The notes below the pieces were generated by a model. The model was not told the DNA's origin and did not search any database. It saw nothing but the letters and a program-made list of their open reading frames with translations. Both the position numbers and the translations under genes were made by a program. A DNA stretch of 64,000 nt from Adineta vaga. Its lineage: Eukaryota; Rotifera. This document shows positions 23,419 through 35,300 of this stretch, one piece after another. The stretch's first letter is position 1; every line of letters begins with the position of its first letter. Location of the stretch: the NCBI GenBank assembly GCA_021613535.1, contig CP075497.1, positions 10,602,001 to 10,666,000 on the forward strand, written 5' to 3'.

Positions 23419-26400
23419 ATGGAACAGCTAGATTACCAAACGAATCACGAAGAAAATAATCTGAATAATGAAAAATCAACTGAAGATGATTTTGAAGAAG
23501 GTTTCTTTTCTTAAATTAAATCTCAAGAAAATATTATTACATTTTATACTTTTAGACAATTATGAACTATCCGTCACACCAATACCAGAAATCATGAATG
23601 ATGAAGAAAATGATGAGGAAAATATTGAACCCATACAATCTTCGAAGTTTCAAGTAAATATATTCATTTAAAGACAATAGGTCTATAAAAGATAAGTGAA
23701 TTAAGTAAAAATACACATGTTGTTTTGAAAAATTATACGGTTCATTGTCACAGACTTCATACTGTCGTTTCCCTCTTTTTCATATGGCTTGTATTCATCA
23801 ATTAGTGTCGAATCGTTGAATATTCAGACTTAGATGTGTATGTCTTCACATCTGTCTATCTTTCTTTAGTTATTGCTTCCTTCTGTCCAGTCCTTTCGAT
23901 CAATCTATTGTCCTTGCTATAGGCATTATTATTAGGAAAAAACTGATGAACTAAAGAATGTATTGCTCATTGATAACAATGAGAAGAGAAAAATATTTCA
24001 CATCCGTTGTCAGTTGTACGTCTTGTCTGTCATAAAGAGATTGTTCAAAATATTGCTGGTCTCCTATGTTAATCGCATGTCATTTATTTTGTCTCATTCG
24101 TTGTCTTTTTTCCTCTATCATTCTTTTTTTTTTCATGCCGCCATTGCCTTCTGTTCGATGACGATGATGACAAGAGTTAGGATCGTTTTTTAGCATATAG
24201 ATTGGCAAAAAGAATTCAACGTCTGATTGATCCATCTCTAACTTGTCGTTGTCTCTTTCTCTAGCACTTGTTACTCATGCTCGCGTTCAAAATTCCATTG
24301 CAATCGATGTCTTCTTCGAATATTTTTTTCCTCTTTCTTTCTTTCTTTCTTTCTTTCTTGTTCCTCTCTCTCTCTCCCTCGGAATCGTGCCATCCTTTGT
24401 ATTGACAGATGGAAGAGGATAGTTTCTCTGTAGAAGAAAAGGACGACGAAAAGGAAGAATCTAGAGGAGAAAAAGAAGATAGAACGAGAGATGACGAAGA
24501 ACAGCCATTGAGAAAAAAAAGAGATGGGCATAAATGAGAAATTAGATTGATAGAGCAAACGAACTATATGTTTTGGCATTGAGACAGCGGTCTAATATTA
24601 CTTGCTATCCATTTTTTTCTACTACGACGATAATAATACTAGTAGCGATATTGTCAGATCGCATGAGTCAACTCATATAAGATATGCCCTCCTTATCATC
24701 AACTAATACCAGTTCTACTACTACAACGGGAGCAAAATCTCGTCGAAAACATCATCACCATCATCATCATCGTCATTCGCATCGTCACGTGAGTGTTTCC
24801 TTGTTTAGTTTGATTGTTTAAAATGAAGAAGAAGGAGAGAAAAAAAATCGATCTAAGTAACTTATAATTGAAAAATGGATCGATTGTGTCTGTCTTTCCA
24901 ACATTGAGAGTGCACAACAAGTATATAGGCAACTCATCCTCTTAATTGCATGTGTTGATCGTTGTCGACCCGTCTACCCAAGAGTGTTCTCACACTTTAC
25001 TATCGATCTATTGTTATGACTAAACTACCCGACTTTGCTCTGTGTAATTCTCATAATTGCTTCATTGCTTTGTTTGCTTTTTTTTCTTGACCAGACATTA
25101 TTATAGTTTCGAGAAAAAAATGATAGACACATACAGACCCGTTAAGGTGGGAGTTGATGTTCTATAACTAGTACAGAACAAAATGTCATCAGTACCATTA
25201 TAGATTCAAGGATAATAAACTAGTTCGGTAATCATCAACGGAAATAACGAAAAGATAAAAGAGGAAGAAAAAATCGTTAAGAAAAATGTATTTACTCGTG
25301 GATAAACACCTGTTTCCTTTCTATGTTCTACAGGTTGATGAAAATGCTCCTCAACAACAATCATCATCTGTAATCGTTACAACTCCTGACGATAATGGAT
25401 CGTTATCGGCGACAACAACAGCAATAACAACAAAAACTGACGATAGAGAATCTCCTGTGAATCACCATACACTCCGTAAGAAAAGAAAAGAAAATATTGA
25501 CAAAATAAATCCTTAATAAACATTTATTTCTTTTTCCCGTATTACAATTGCATATCATAATTCACATGTTCTGGTATTTTCCCTAACATTTATTTAACTT
25601 GTGGAGAAAAACCAAAAGAGTAAAAGATATTTCTTGATTATCTAAATAATACCAATACAGTTATAAGTATTTCATATTCTCTGGGGACAACAATAAAAAA
25701 AATTGGATTACCAATCCAATCATCAGTAGACATCACATCTTTTTTCCCTTTATCTTAGGTGAAAATCAACAAATATCCGATCGCTCATCTCCTGTCAACG
25801 GTCCTGGTTTAGCTAAACCTGTATCAATGACATCTTCATTAAAAGAACATCGCTCTTCTGCAACAGTCAATGCAGCTGGAAAAAAGCGTATTGATGCTGC
25901 TTTAGAAAAAAATATTGAAACAATTGTTACACAAGTTCGTCGTACGACAACTAAACCATCACAATTAACACAAAATGATTTACAATTATTCGATAGTACT
26001 TCATCAACAAATAGTATAAAGAATGGTCATCATTCACGTGAAACAACACCAATTACATCTATGAATAATCATAAGCATGTTTCATCATCATCATCACGTG
26101 AAATGACACCCGATTCTATTAATGCTGATTCAGCCAATGAGGATCAACAACAAACGATTCGAAATGGAAATCATCATGAACGTTTTATACATCCTCAATC
26201 TCCTTCATCAACTACTGCTGATTTAACTGCACCAGTTATTCCATCTTATGGTCAACAGCCATGGCCTCCTACTGTTTATCCATTTACTCATCAACATCCT
26301 GGACTATATTTACCTTATCCACCCTCCTCATCAGTCGCAACAACATCTACACCAACCAATGGTTTACCACCATTTTATCCATCCTATGATCCGTTATTAA

Positions 26401-29400
26401 TCGAACAACATTATGGACCACAAGGTTTATCTGCTTTTTATAATCAACAACAGCAACAAGCACGTCTTTTACAAGAACATTCAACAATGTCAGGTACGCC
26501 AATCCATCCATCTTTCTTTAGAGAATCTCAGTCGTTAACTGATATATTTCATAATTCAATAAATAATAATAATAATAACAATAATAATAATGCATCAATC
26601 CCAACACGTCTAAATTCACTTTTAACAAATTTAAATGAACAACAACAATTGATGCTTTCGCATCTTTATCTCAATCAAATCACTTCGCTTCCATTTGTAA
26701 CTTTATATGACACTACTTCACCATCATCACCACAACAACAACAATTTAGATTTAATGGAGATCTTGGTGAGAATGAGAAAATTTATCGTTCTCAATGTTG
26801 TTTATTTGTGTCTTAATCACTAATATATATATATATATTTATTCAATTTCGTTTCCTTCTTCTGTGTGATTATTTTCCTCTATTCATATTTAGATCGTCT
26901 CTCATCATCTTTAACAACTCCAACAAGAGATCATAGTGAAAATTCTCCTGTTGGTAGTGGTGACTCAATAAAATCTGCGGATTCAATTCCAATCGGTCAT
27001 CGGAAAAAGAAATCGTCATTACATCCATCTCAACAAATTCAGTCAACTAATGAAAATCTCACAAAATTATCTCCAGATCATTCATCGGATGGTGCTGGTA
27101 CCAACGATGCTGATAGTATTATTTCAAGTGAAAGTCAAAAATCTGTCACGAATGCAAGTATGCCCATACTTGAGGATGGCTTATCCGATTCGGAAAACCT
27201 CAGTGGTGATGAACAACAGCAATCATCATCACCAATCAAATCTAAAACGAATGGTCGTCATCAATCGACACAAAGCGATTTTCTATTTGATAAAAATCAT
27301 TCGTCGTTAGTCACATCATCACATAAACGACAATTTGCAAAATCGATGAATACAAACGGTGTTGAAGCACCAACAAATTCATTCTATATTCGTCCACCTC
27401 CTCCATCATCTTTTGTTCAGCCAGTAACAACAAATCGTTCAACACCACCAAAGAATACTCCTGAAACAAATTCTACTCCAACAAAAAATCCAGCAGAATC
27501 ATCAACAGTTCCAGCAGGTAACGAAAACAATCGCTTTCTTTTCATTGAGTTTAACAAGAAAAACACGCCGGAACTTTAGATGAGGGAAATATTAATCCAA
27601 AGCCATTACGGAAAAAGGGTTTGTGTCGCATGTTCTGTTTTCCCCTCGTGATCTGCTTTTATATTGTGTGGTTAGAAACCAGCATGATTTTTGATGATTA
27701 TATTTTGTTTTTATTTGAATAATAAATATCATCAATAATTCTTCTTTTCATTTAGATTACGATACAGATGAAGAAACTGATAAATTACTCGGTGTTGAAC
27801 ATCGTACTAATGCGAAAAATCAAGCAATTCGTGATGCTGTATGTTTCATATGACTAAATCAATCAAATTTAGTATCTTCTATTCTTTTGTATCTAGGCTG
27901 TCACAAAACCAGTCAATAAACCTAAATCACAAGAAGGTAAATTTTCATTTTATTCAATTTCATTTCAATCATTTTGTTTTTCTGTCTTCTTTTGCAAAAA
28001 AATTCTAATTTCATTTCTCTTTCTTTTTTTTGTAAGTAATTAAAAATTGTGTTCTATTGTTTGTAATGCATGTATTCATTGAGAAAAAACAAAATGATCA
28101 ATATTTATACTAAATCTGAATTATTTTCGTTCTAGCTCTTACTCAATCAATTGTTGATCCAGGCAATTCCTCAGTACTTATTGAAGGTGTTCTGTTTCGT
28201 TGTCGTTATCTTGGTTCAACACAATTACTTGTCGAAGGAAATCCAACGAAAGCATCACGAATGATGCAAGCACAAGAAGCTGTTGGACGAATTAAAGCAC
28301 CACAAGGCGAAAGTCAACCATCAGTTGAAGTAGATCTATTCATTTCTACGGAGAAAATCATGGTTTTAAATACAGATTTACAAGATATTCTAATGGATCA
28401 TTCATTAAGATCAATATCTTATATTGGTAAGTAGAAATGAACTATCTTTCATTAGTTTATGTTTATTTGTATTTTAGCTGATATCGGTGATCTTGTTGTG
28501 CTAATGGCTAAACGTCGTTATCTACAACATACAGATGATAGTGTTAATGGAAATGAGGATTCGAATGAAACAACAACCCGTCGTGTTGTTTCAATCAATC
28601 AAAAAATGATTTGTCATGTTTTCGAATCAGAAGAAGTAAGTTTATTCGAAAAAGAATTTACATCGAGAATGGTTCATGTATTTTCTTCTTCTTTTTTGTT
28701 TTGTTTTTGAAAAGGCTCAATCAATCGCTCATTCAATTGGTCAAGCATTTCAGGTAGCATATGTCGAATTTCTGAAAGCAAATGGTATTGATGATCCAAG
28801 TTTTACACGTGATATTGACTATCAAGAAGTATTAAATCAACAAGAAATTGGTAGTGAAGAATTAGATCGATTTTCTAAGAAAGAATGTCAAAAAGAAGTA
28901 AAAATAAAAACCCGATTTATTCGTACATGAATATCTATTTTCTCTGTAGGTGATTATACCTAAAGCGAAAAATGAACCACTTGGTATAGTGATTGTTGAA
29001 AGTGGTTGGGGATCTATGTTACCTACCGTTGTTATCGCAAATATGATGCCAACTGGACCAGCAGCAAGGTTTGTTTGATTTCAAAAAAGATAGAAGAGGA
29101 AATTGTTATGAGATGTAGAGGTAGATTATAGTTCTGGGAAATTATACATTTTTCTTTTGAATAGAGGTGGACATTTGAATATTGGTGATCAGATTATATC
29201 AGTTAATGGAATTAGTTTAGTCGGATTACCTTTATCGTCTTGTCAAACACAAATCAAAGTATTTAAATTTTGTTTGTAATTTCATATAAAATTCATTGAA
29301 ATATCATGTAGAATGTAAAACATCTAACAACTGTACGATTAGTCGTTGTTCCTTGTCCACCCGTTGTCGAAGTACTCATCAGACGACCGGACACTAAATA

Positions 29401-29820
29401 TCAAGTAAAATTTCTCTTCAAGAAATAGAAGTTTCATTTGAAACTCTTTTCTATGTATTTTAGCTTGGGTTCAGTGTACAAAATGGCATTGTAAGTCATC
29501 GATGATGATTTCTAAGAATTGGGTTTTTCAATTGAACATTCTTATTTCTTCTAGATATGTAGTTTACTTCGTGGTGGTATTGCTGAACGTGGCGGTGTAC
29601 GTGTTGGCCATCGTATCATTGAAATAAATGGCCATAGTGTTGTAGCTACTCCACACGAAAGAATTGTTAGTATGCTTTCAAATTCGATTGGTGAAGTAAG
29701 TATTTCATAAAATATGGTGTATAGAAAATGTGCATTGCTTCATTTTAGCTTCGAATGAAAACCATGCCAACACAAATGTATCGTCTATTAACTGGACAAG
29801 AAAATCCAATTTATATATAA
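23419..29820 (+). CDS. APBA: X11/Mint (APBA) adaptor: PTB plus two PDZ domains
   Basis: About 17 coding exons give roughly 1,100 aa. The N-terminal 700 residues are disordered and rich in Ser, Asn, Gln and Pro. The PTB domain (exons 28135-28426 and 28478-28897) reads [36 protein letters not shown] and [21 protein letters not shown], the X11 family pattern. Two PDZ domains follow: [41 protein letters not shown] (28950-29404) and [52 protein letters not shown] (to 29820). The protein ends [13 protein letters not shown], matching the conserved C-terminal tail that folds back on the first PDZ. Family members bind the APP tail and neurexin and act in presynaptic and trafficking scaffolds. One coding exon is only 27 bp (29464-29490). 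Confidence 0.92.
24331..24359. repeat. (CTTT)n microsatellite in X11/Mint intron
   Basis: A run of CTTT units followed by a CT-rich stretch, within the long second intron. Confidence 0.8.
24684..24788 (+). CDS. Possible alternative or internal X11/Mint exon, His-rich
   Basis: The segment begins with ATG, reads [20 protein letters not shown] and then a run of seven His plus RHSHRH, and ends at a GTGAGT donor in phase 0. The next exon of the X11/Mint gene (25334) starts in phase 0, so this could be an alternative first exon giving a second N-terminus. No acceptor of good quality was found directly upstream, which argues against an internal exon. It lies inside the 1.7-kb intron at 23654-25333. 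Confidence 0.4.
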
Positions 29821-30639
29821 GTCTTTCTTGTTGTTTGTTCCTTTTTTTAATCGTATAAATAATGTTGCCATCATCTCCAGTATTCAATCTCAACTTGTTG
29901 TTCTTTGAACTCGAAGAGTATATGTGATATTGACTAGTGTCTACCTATCACACACACACACACGCACACACATACGCACGCACGCATAAATCTAAATTAA
30001 GCAATATTCTTCAATCTATTTCTTTGTTTGTACATAGAATCGTTTCTTTTCCTTTTTTTTAAAATTTTGTCGAGCAACGAAATGTGTGAACAGTGTTTGG
30101 TGTATTTATTATTCTTATTGACTGAGCTCCACTTTTCAAATACCAGCAAATGGATGAAAAATATCTTTTTTTCTGTTCTTCTTTTCTCTTCAAGTATAAA
30201 TCTCTAGAACCTCACATACTCATGTTCGGCCTTCGTTTTTCTCTCTTTCTCTTCAATTGTATACCTCTTCTTGTTCGGTAATCTTTTTTTTTGTTATATA
30301 TACAGTCAGAATGATACTGTTGATAAAAAATATAAGATAAGAAGAATGTTTTCTTGTTGTATCAATCTAGACTGTTTTTCTTTCTGCAAAATTCCGTGTC
30401 GAGGATAGTTTCGTGAGTAAAACGAGGTTTTGACAAAACAAAAACTTATCATTAGTTCTGAATGATAGGAATCAAAAGTAAAACTAATTCAAGGTGTACA
30501 TACAGTGAAAGTTTATGATGAAGTCTTACAAGTGAGTGATACGTATTTTGATATAATTAAGAAATGAATCAGACCACATCTAGTTCTTCATTTTTTACAC
30601 ACAAGATGAGCATTTTCAAACATATATTCAGAAAATAAA
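29821..30639. other. X11/Mint 3' flank
   Basis: AT-rich and T-rich sequence with a CA-type dinucleotide run at 29949-29987. An exon-like fragment near 30470-30532 ends at a GTGAGT donor but has no partner exon that I can find. Otherwise nothing. Confidence 0.45.
29949..29987. repeat. Imperfect (CA)n / (CG-CA) repeat
   Basis: An alternating purine-pyrimidine run of CA units interrupted by CG and TA, downstream of the X11/Mint stop codon. Confidence 0.85.
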
Positions 30640-31116
30640 CTATATATCTGACAGAAAAAATTCTTTGGAAGTTTTTCGATTCATTGCTTGGACGAATTCT
30701 AATGGTTTTGTATTGAATGAAATAGGTAATGATGCTGATGATCGATCTGATTCTTCGAATGTAGTTAACACATTGAGTAATGATTCGATCGTTGGTTTTA
30801 ATTTGATTATTTCTTGAAATATGACTTCTTTTCGTTCATAAACGTACAAACGTTGAGTTCTATCATCAAGTAATGCTTGTAATTGTTGAGAATATTCTTC
30901 TAATAATTGATGTGTTTGAAATAGTTTATTATATTCGAAATCTCTTTGTTGCATTTCTTCTTTTTGTTCATGTAATAATTGTTCTAATTCTTGATTACGT
31001 GTATATAACATTTCTAAATGATGATTTGCTTCACGTATTGTCGTTCGTGTTATTAAATTTGTTAATACTCCATTACTATCAGTCGATATTGAACGTTTAA
31101 TTGATTCATCACTCAT
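30640..31116 (-). CDS. Coiled-coil protein of unknown function
   Basis: A single-exon frame of 158 aa on the minus strand. I place the start at the ATG complementary to 31114-31116 (MSDESIKRSISTDSNG) because a pyrimidine-AG acceptor lies 14 bases upstream; a longer open frame to 31179 would run through that acceptor. Residues about 28-95 are strongly coiled-coil (EANHHLEMLYTRNQELEQLL, LFQTHQLLEEYSQQLQALL) with heptad spacing and many Gln/Glu, and a second helical part follows (VIFQEIIKLKPTIESLLNVL). I do not recognise the family. It lies between X11/Mint and RIM-binding protein in the opposite orientation. Confidence 0.6.
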   Translation of the reverse strand: MSDESIKRSISTDSNGVLTNLITRTTIREANHHLEMLYTRNQELEQLLHEQKEEMQQRDFEYNKLFQTHQLLEEYSQQLQALLDDRTQRLYVYERKEVIFQEIIKLKPTIESLLNVLTTFEESDRSSASLPISFNTKPLEFVQAMNRKTSKEFFLSDI

Positions 31117-32376
31117 TTTTTCATAATGGTCTAAAAATAAAATTAAGACAATTATATTGTATTGAAGACAAATGTTCACTACTTCATGTTTATTAAATAT
31201 GACAGTTCGATCAATTCGAACACTTTTCTGTAATTAGCTCGTTCGTATAGGTGTAATCATATACTATAGTAGCGCCAATTTAAAAACATGAAGAGTTTTC
31301 TGGAAATTTTGATCAATTAATCAGACTTCTTTAAAACTAAATCATGTGTAAAATATTTTCTACTCAAATAAACATTTACTCAATGATTTGACATCTTGAG
31401 AAAAAAAGCAATCGAAGAACTTTTTTCTTCACTAGTTTCGTGTCGAGTTCGCTTTTTTTCTTCGTCTTTAAATTCAAATCTTCTCTCTTCGTTAGACACT
31501 TCATTTCAAGTATGTCATACGTACAAGTTCAGCATTTGTTCTTGCTTCTTGCATCTAATGACACTTGAAATTCGATTTTGGATATATATGCATCGTCCTT
31601 TTCGAGTTTGCAGAAATGAACATCAATATTCTCTAAATGAAAATATCGTCTATAACTTGTATTTCGTTATATATTGAATGACCTAAAATAGAAAAAAGAA
31701 AAAGAAATTCGATTTGATATCAATTTCACTGATCACATCTATTTACATACATATGTAATGTCCTCCGCTTGGTTTTCTCATATAAAAGACTATTCAAGGT
31801 AATGACCTTCGTTTGTCATACCAATAAACTTTATTCAAGTGTTGTTTTAATATTTGTTCTTTAATCGTTTTCTTTATTATATTTCGTTGTCAAGTCATTA
31901 GTCAAATCAGGCTTCATTTTCTTTAATAAATTGTACGAATCCATATTTACATTCATACATATCTATCACCTGCCGTTTCTTTTTATTCTCAAATAATTAT
32001 TCTTATTATATAGAGTTGATTTGTTCTATTCTTCTTCTTTTATAATAAAGTCTTACAATTCGAAAATGACAGTCATCAGTATTCATATCGTCCATTTTTA
32101 GAAACACTTTCAAAAGGTGAATCTCCCTCTCGCACTCGTTCTGTCTGTTACGCTTCTCATTTTAACATCGGACCTGATCGATTTCTTCGCTTCTCGCCTC
32201 CCTCTATTTCGTTCTTCCTTGCATTTTTTTTTCATTCAACCACGAAGAACATGCATATGAATGAATTTACCGACAGACAATGTTCTCTACCATTTTCTCT
32301 TTTCTCTTGTACGCTGTACAGTCAATGCACAGCATATGGTATGAAATGATATAATTATTTACAATTAATCATTGAG
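31117..32376. other. Divergent upstream region of the coiled-coil gene and RIM-binding protein
   Basis: About 1.26 kb between two genes that diverge from it, so it should hold both promoters. It is AT-rich and contains short open frames without motifs. Confidence 0.45.
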
Positions 32377-35300
32377 ATGATGAAAACAACTAGTTTGACT
32401 AGAACACTTCTTAATCATCATGCTCAATCCCAACCAATTATCGGTGGTACACCTTCAACAAATTCCACATCATCATCATCTTCATCAGGATCTGATTTGG
32501 AAACAGTTTCATCCATATCACACGGTTCTTCGCGTCAAACAACAATAAATACACACGCTATAAATGTGAATGATCAAGGAAATTCTGTTGGACATGATGA
32601 ATCAGCTGTTGTTCTATTAAATACAATTGAAAGACTTAAACGTGAATTAGCAACAGTGAAACAAGCAAAAACACAATTAGAAACATTATACAAAGTAAGT
32701 TTGATTCGTAGAAATGACTGAAATAGTTTCTTTTCTTTTCCGAATTTTTTTGACAACAAAACTAATTGATTCTTATGTATGTGTTTTCAATTTGTACCAC
32801 CCTTCTTCTTCTTCTTCTTCTGTCTATTGATAAATACTAAACATCTATATGTATGCCATTGGATACAATCAAAAATGATTTATTTGATCGATTCGTTTTT
32901 TATTATTTAAATGAAAAAGGATGGTTTCGTGTATGTTTTTCTTTGCCTTCAGCAGGTGTACATACAACAAATAAATAAAATTTCACCTTGTGAAATTTAT
33001 GTTATTATTTCAATTTCAATAGTTTATTTGCCCTATTTTATTTTAGGCTAAATCTAAATCTGATCTTGATAAATCAGCTAAAATTACAAAACTTCGTCTA
33101 CAATATGAATATGAACTTAGTATTTTCTGTAAAGAAGATCAAAAAGATCTTGTCTCTTATTTACAGCGACAATTAATTTCACGAGATCAACGTATTGCTG
33201 AACAAAACTATGATATTGAACAATTAAAAACTTGGTCAGCACCAGATAGTCTTCGTGATTGTAATACAAATTTCAATAAGAAAATTGCACCAGTACAAAT
33301 ATTACGAAGCAGTGATCCTGATCTAGTTATTTCGACGGTAAGTGAGAAAAAAATGTTTATTTTTTCGTTTTTATATGCGTATGCGCATTCTTTGTTCTAT
33401 CCGCCATTACATCCGTGAGTTGCCTATGTACGTCCTCCTTCGCCAATTCTATTAGATATGAGTCATTGAAGTTAATGCCCTTGATTCATCTACGACTTCT
33501 TTTTCTCTAAGCTTGCCTCGCTCTTATTTTTTTTATTTTTTTCGTCCATTCGTATTTCGACAAACATATATATATATATTTGCGTATAATACACCTACTT
33601 TCTAAACATAAATCACAACTTAAATCTAATTTATCGACGTCAAATTAATGGCTGGAGACGACGCCAAACAGGGTGGTGGAAAATCCGGTAGTGGTGAATC
33701 AAAACCAGCCGATAAAGATAATAAAGCGAACAAAGGAGATGCAGCAGGCGGTGGTGCTGCTAAAGCTAGTGGTGATAAAGGTGGTGAAGCTAAATCAGGC
33801 GGTGGAGACAAAGGCGGCGCTAAAGGTGGTGAAGCTAAATCAGGCGGCGGAGATAAAGGTGGTGCCGCCAAATCTGGTGGTGGTGATAAAGGTGGGGAAG
33901 CTAAATCAGGCGGTGGAGACAAAGGCGGCGCTAAAGCTGGTGGTGATAGGTGGTGAAGCTAAATCAGGCGGCGGAGACAAAGGTGGCGCTAAAGCTGGTG
34001 GTGATAAAGGTGGTGAAGCTAAATCAGGCGGTGGAGATAAAGGTGGTGACGCCAAATCTGGTGGTGGAGATAAAGGCGGATCGAAAGCCGAAGCATCCGG
34101 TGGTGGAGAATGGGACGGTGGTGATCCAGAAAAAGGTGCAAAATTATTTAAAACAAAATGTGCACAATGTCATAGTGCGGAGCAAGGCGGTGGTAACAAA
34201 CAAGGACCCAATTTACATGGTTTATTTGGTCGAAGCACCGGTCAAGTTCCAGGCTTTAACTATAGTGAAGCGAATAAAAGTAAAAATATCACTTGGGGTG
34301 GTGATACTCTTTGGGTTTACTTAAAAGATCCAAAGAAATACATTCCTGGAACAAAGATGATTTTTGCTGGTTTGAAAAAAGAGGAAGAACGCAAAGATTT
34401 GATTGCTTATTTAAAACAACAATCCAGCGATTAAGAAAGAAAAATATCGCTTGTTTGATAGAGAATTTTTTCTCTCCTAATGAGATAAATTTCGTCTCAG
34501 TTACAATGTGAAATTTCTGTTCCTTTTGTGTTTTTCGTTTCCATTTATTCTAGCATGTTCTATTTCGAATCTGATAAAAGTGACTTCTTATTTTCGCGTC
34601 ATTAGTTGGTTTTTCTTAAAAATTTATATCAGCGTTTTGATAGTCTTACTTTTAAGTATAGAATATATGTTCTTTTCTATAATGTGTATATGCATACAAA
34701 AGATCATTTATCATAGATCGAACACAATGCGGATGTAATTGGTATTATCCATTTTTCACTTGATAAAAGTGAATTTTGTCAAGTGAAGGTTATTGATGAG
34801 TTCAGAAGCGGAAGAAGAATTGTGTTCTATAGGGATTTTCATTTTCCCTGTCTCTCTTTCTCTCTCTCTTTTGCTCGGTCTTTATATATTCTTCAAAATT
34901 GATTACATATCATTATTGATATTTTCTTTTGTTCGTCGAAAAATTAGAACCAACATCTTTATGATGAACAAAACCAAACATCACAACAAGACATTGTTGA
35001 ATTACATGATCGTGTAAAACGATTTGAACGTAAATTAGAAGTATTAAAACAGGATCAACCAGTAATATTTCAAAGACAAAAAAAACGAACTCAATGAAAT
35101 CTAAATGATTGTTATCTCTTTAGAAAGATCACGATAAAGAATTAATTAAACGAGCTTTAGCGAAACAAGCTAGTAAAGATGCTATCGAATATCAAAAACT
35201 ATTGAAGAAAAAAAATGATGAAATCAGACAATTGAGTCTTCAATTGGAAGAATTATCTAAAGTAATTGGAAAACGTTGAATAGAATATAGATTTGAACTC

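Larger units (their letters stand above)
33338..34947 (+). other. RIMBP intron hosting a nested gene
   Basis: The intron starts at a GTAAGT donor after ATT TCG ACG and ends at TTAG before AAC CAA CAT; both flanks are in phase 0 and continue the coiled coil. At 1.6 kb it is the longest securely bounded intron of the gene and contains the complete cytochrome c gene on the same strand. Confidence 0.75.

Noticed and set aside
24271-24579. Arg/Glu/Lys-rich minus-strand frame in the X11/Mint intron
   Set aside because: It comes from CT-rich microsatellite DNA and has no splice context or motif.
30470-30532. Exon-like fragment reading ESKVKLIQGVHTVKVYDEVLQ
   Set aside because: It has a donor after it but no partner exon or homology that I recognise, and X11/Mint has already ended with its conserved C-terminus.
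33626-33922. Proline-rich open frame on the minus strand over the cytochrome c repeats
   Set aside because: It is the antisense shadow of the Gly/Lys repeats; repeat DNA keeps several frames open.
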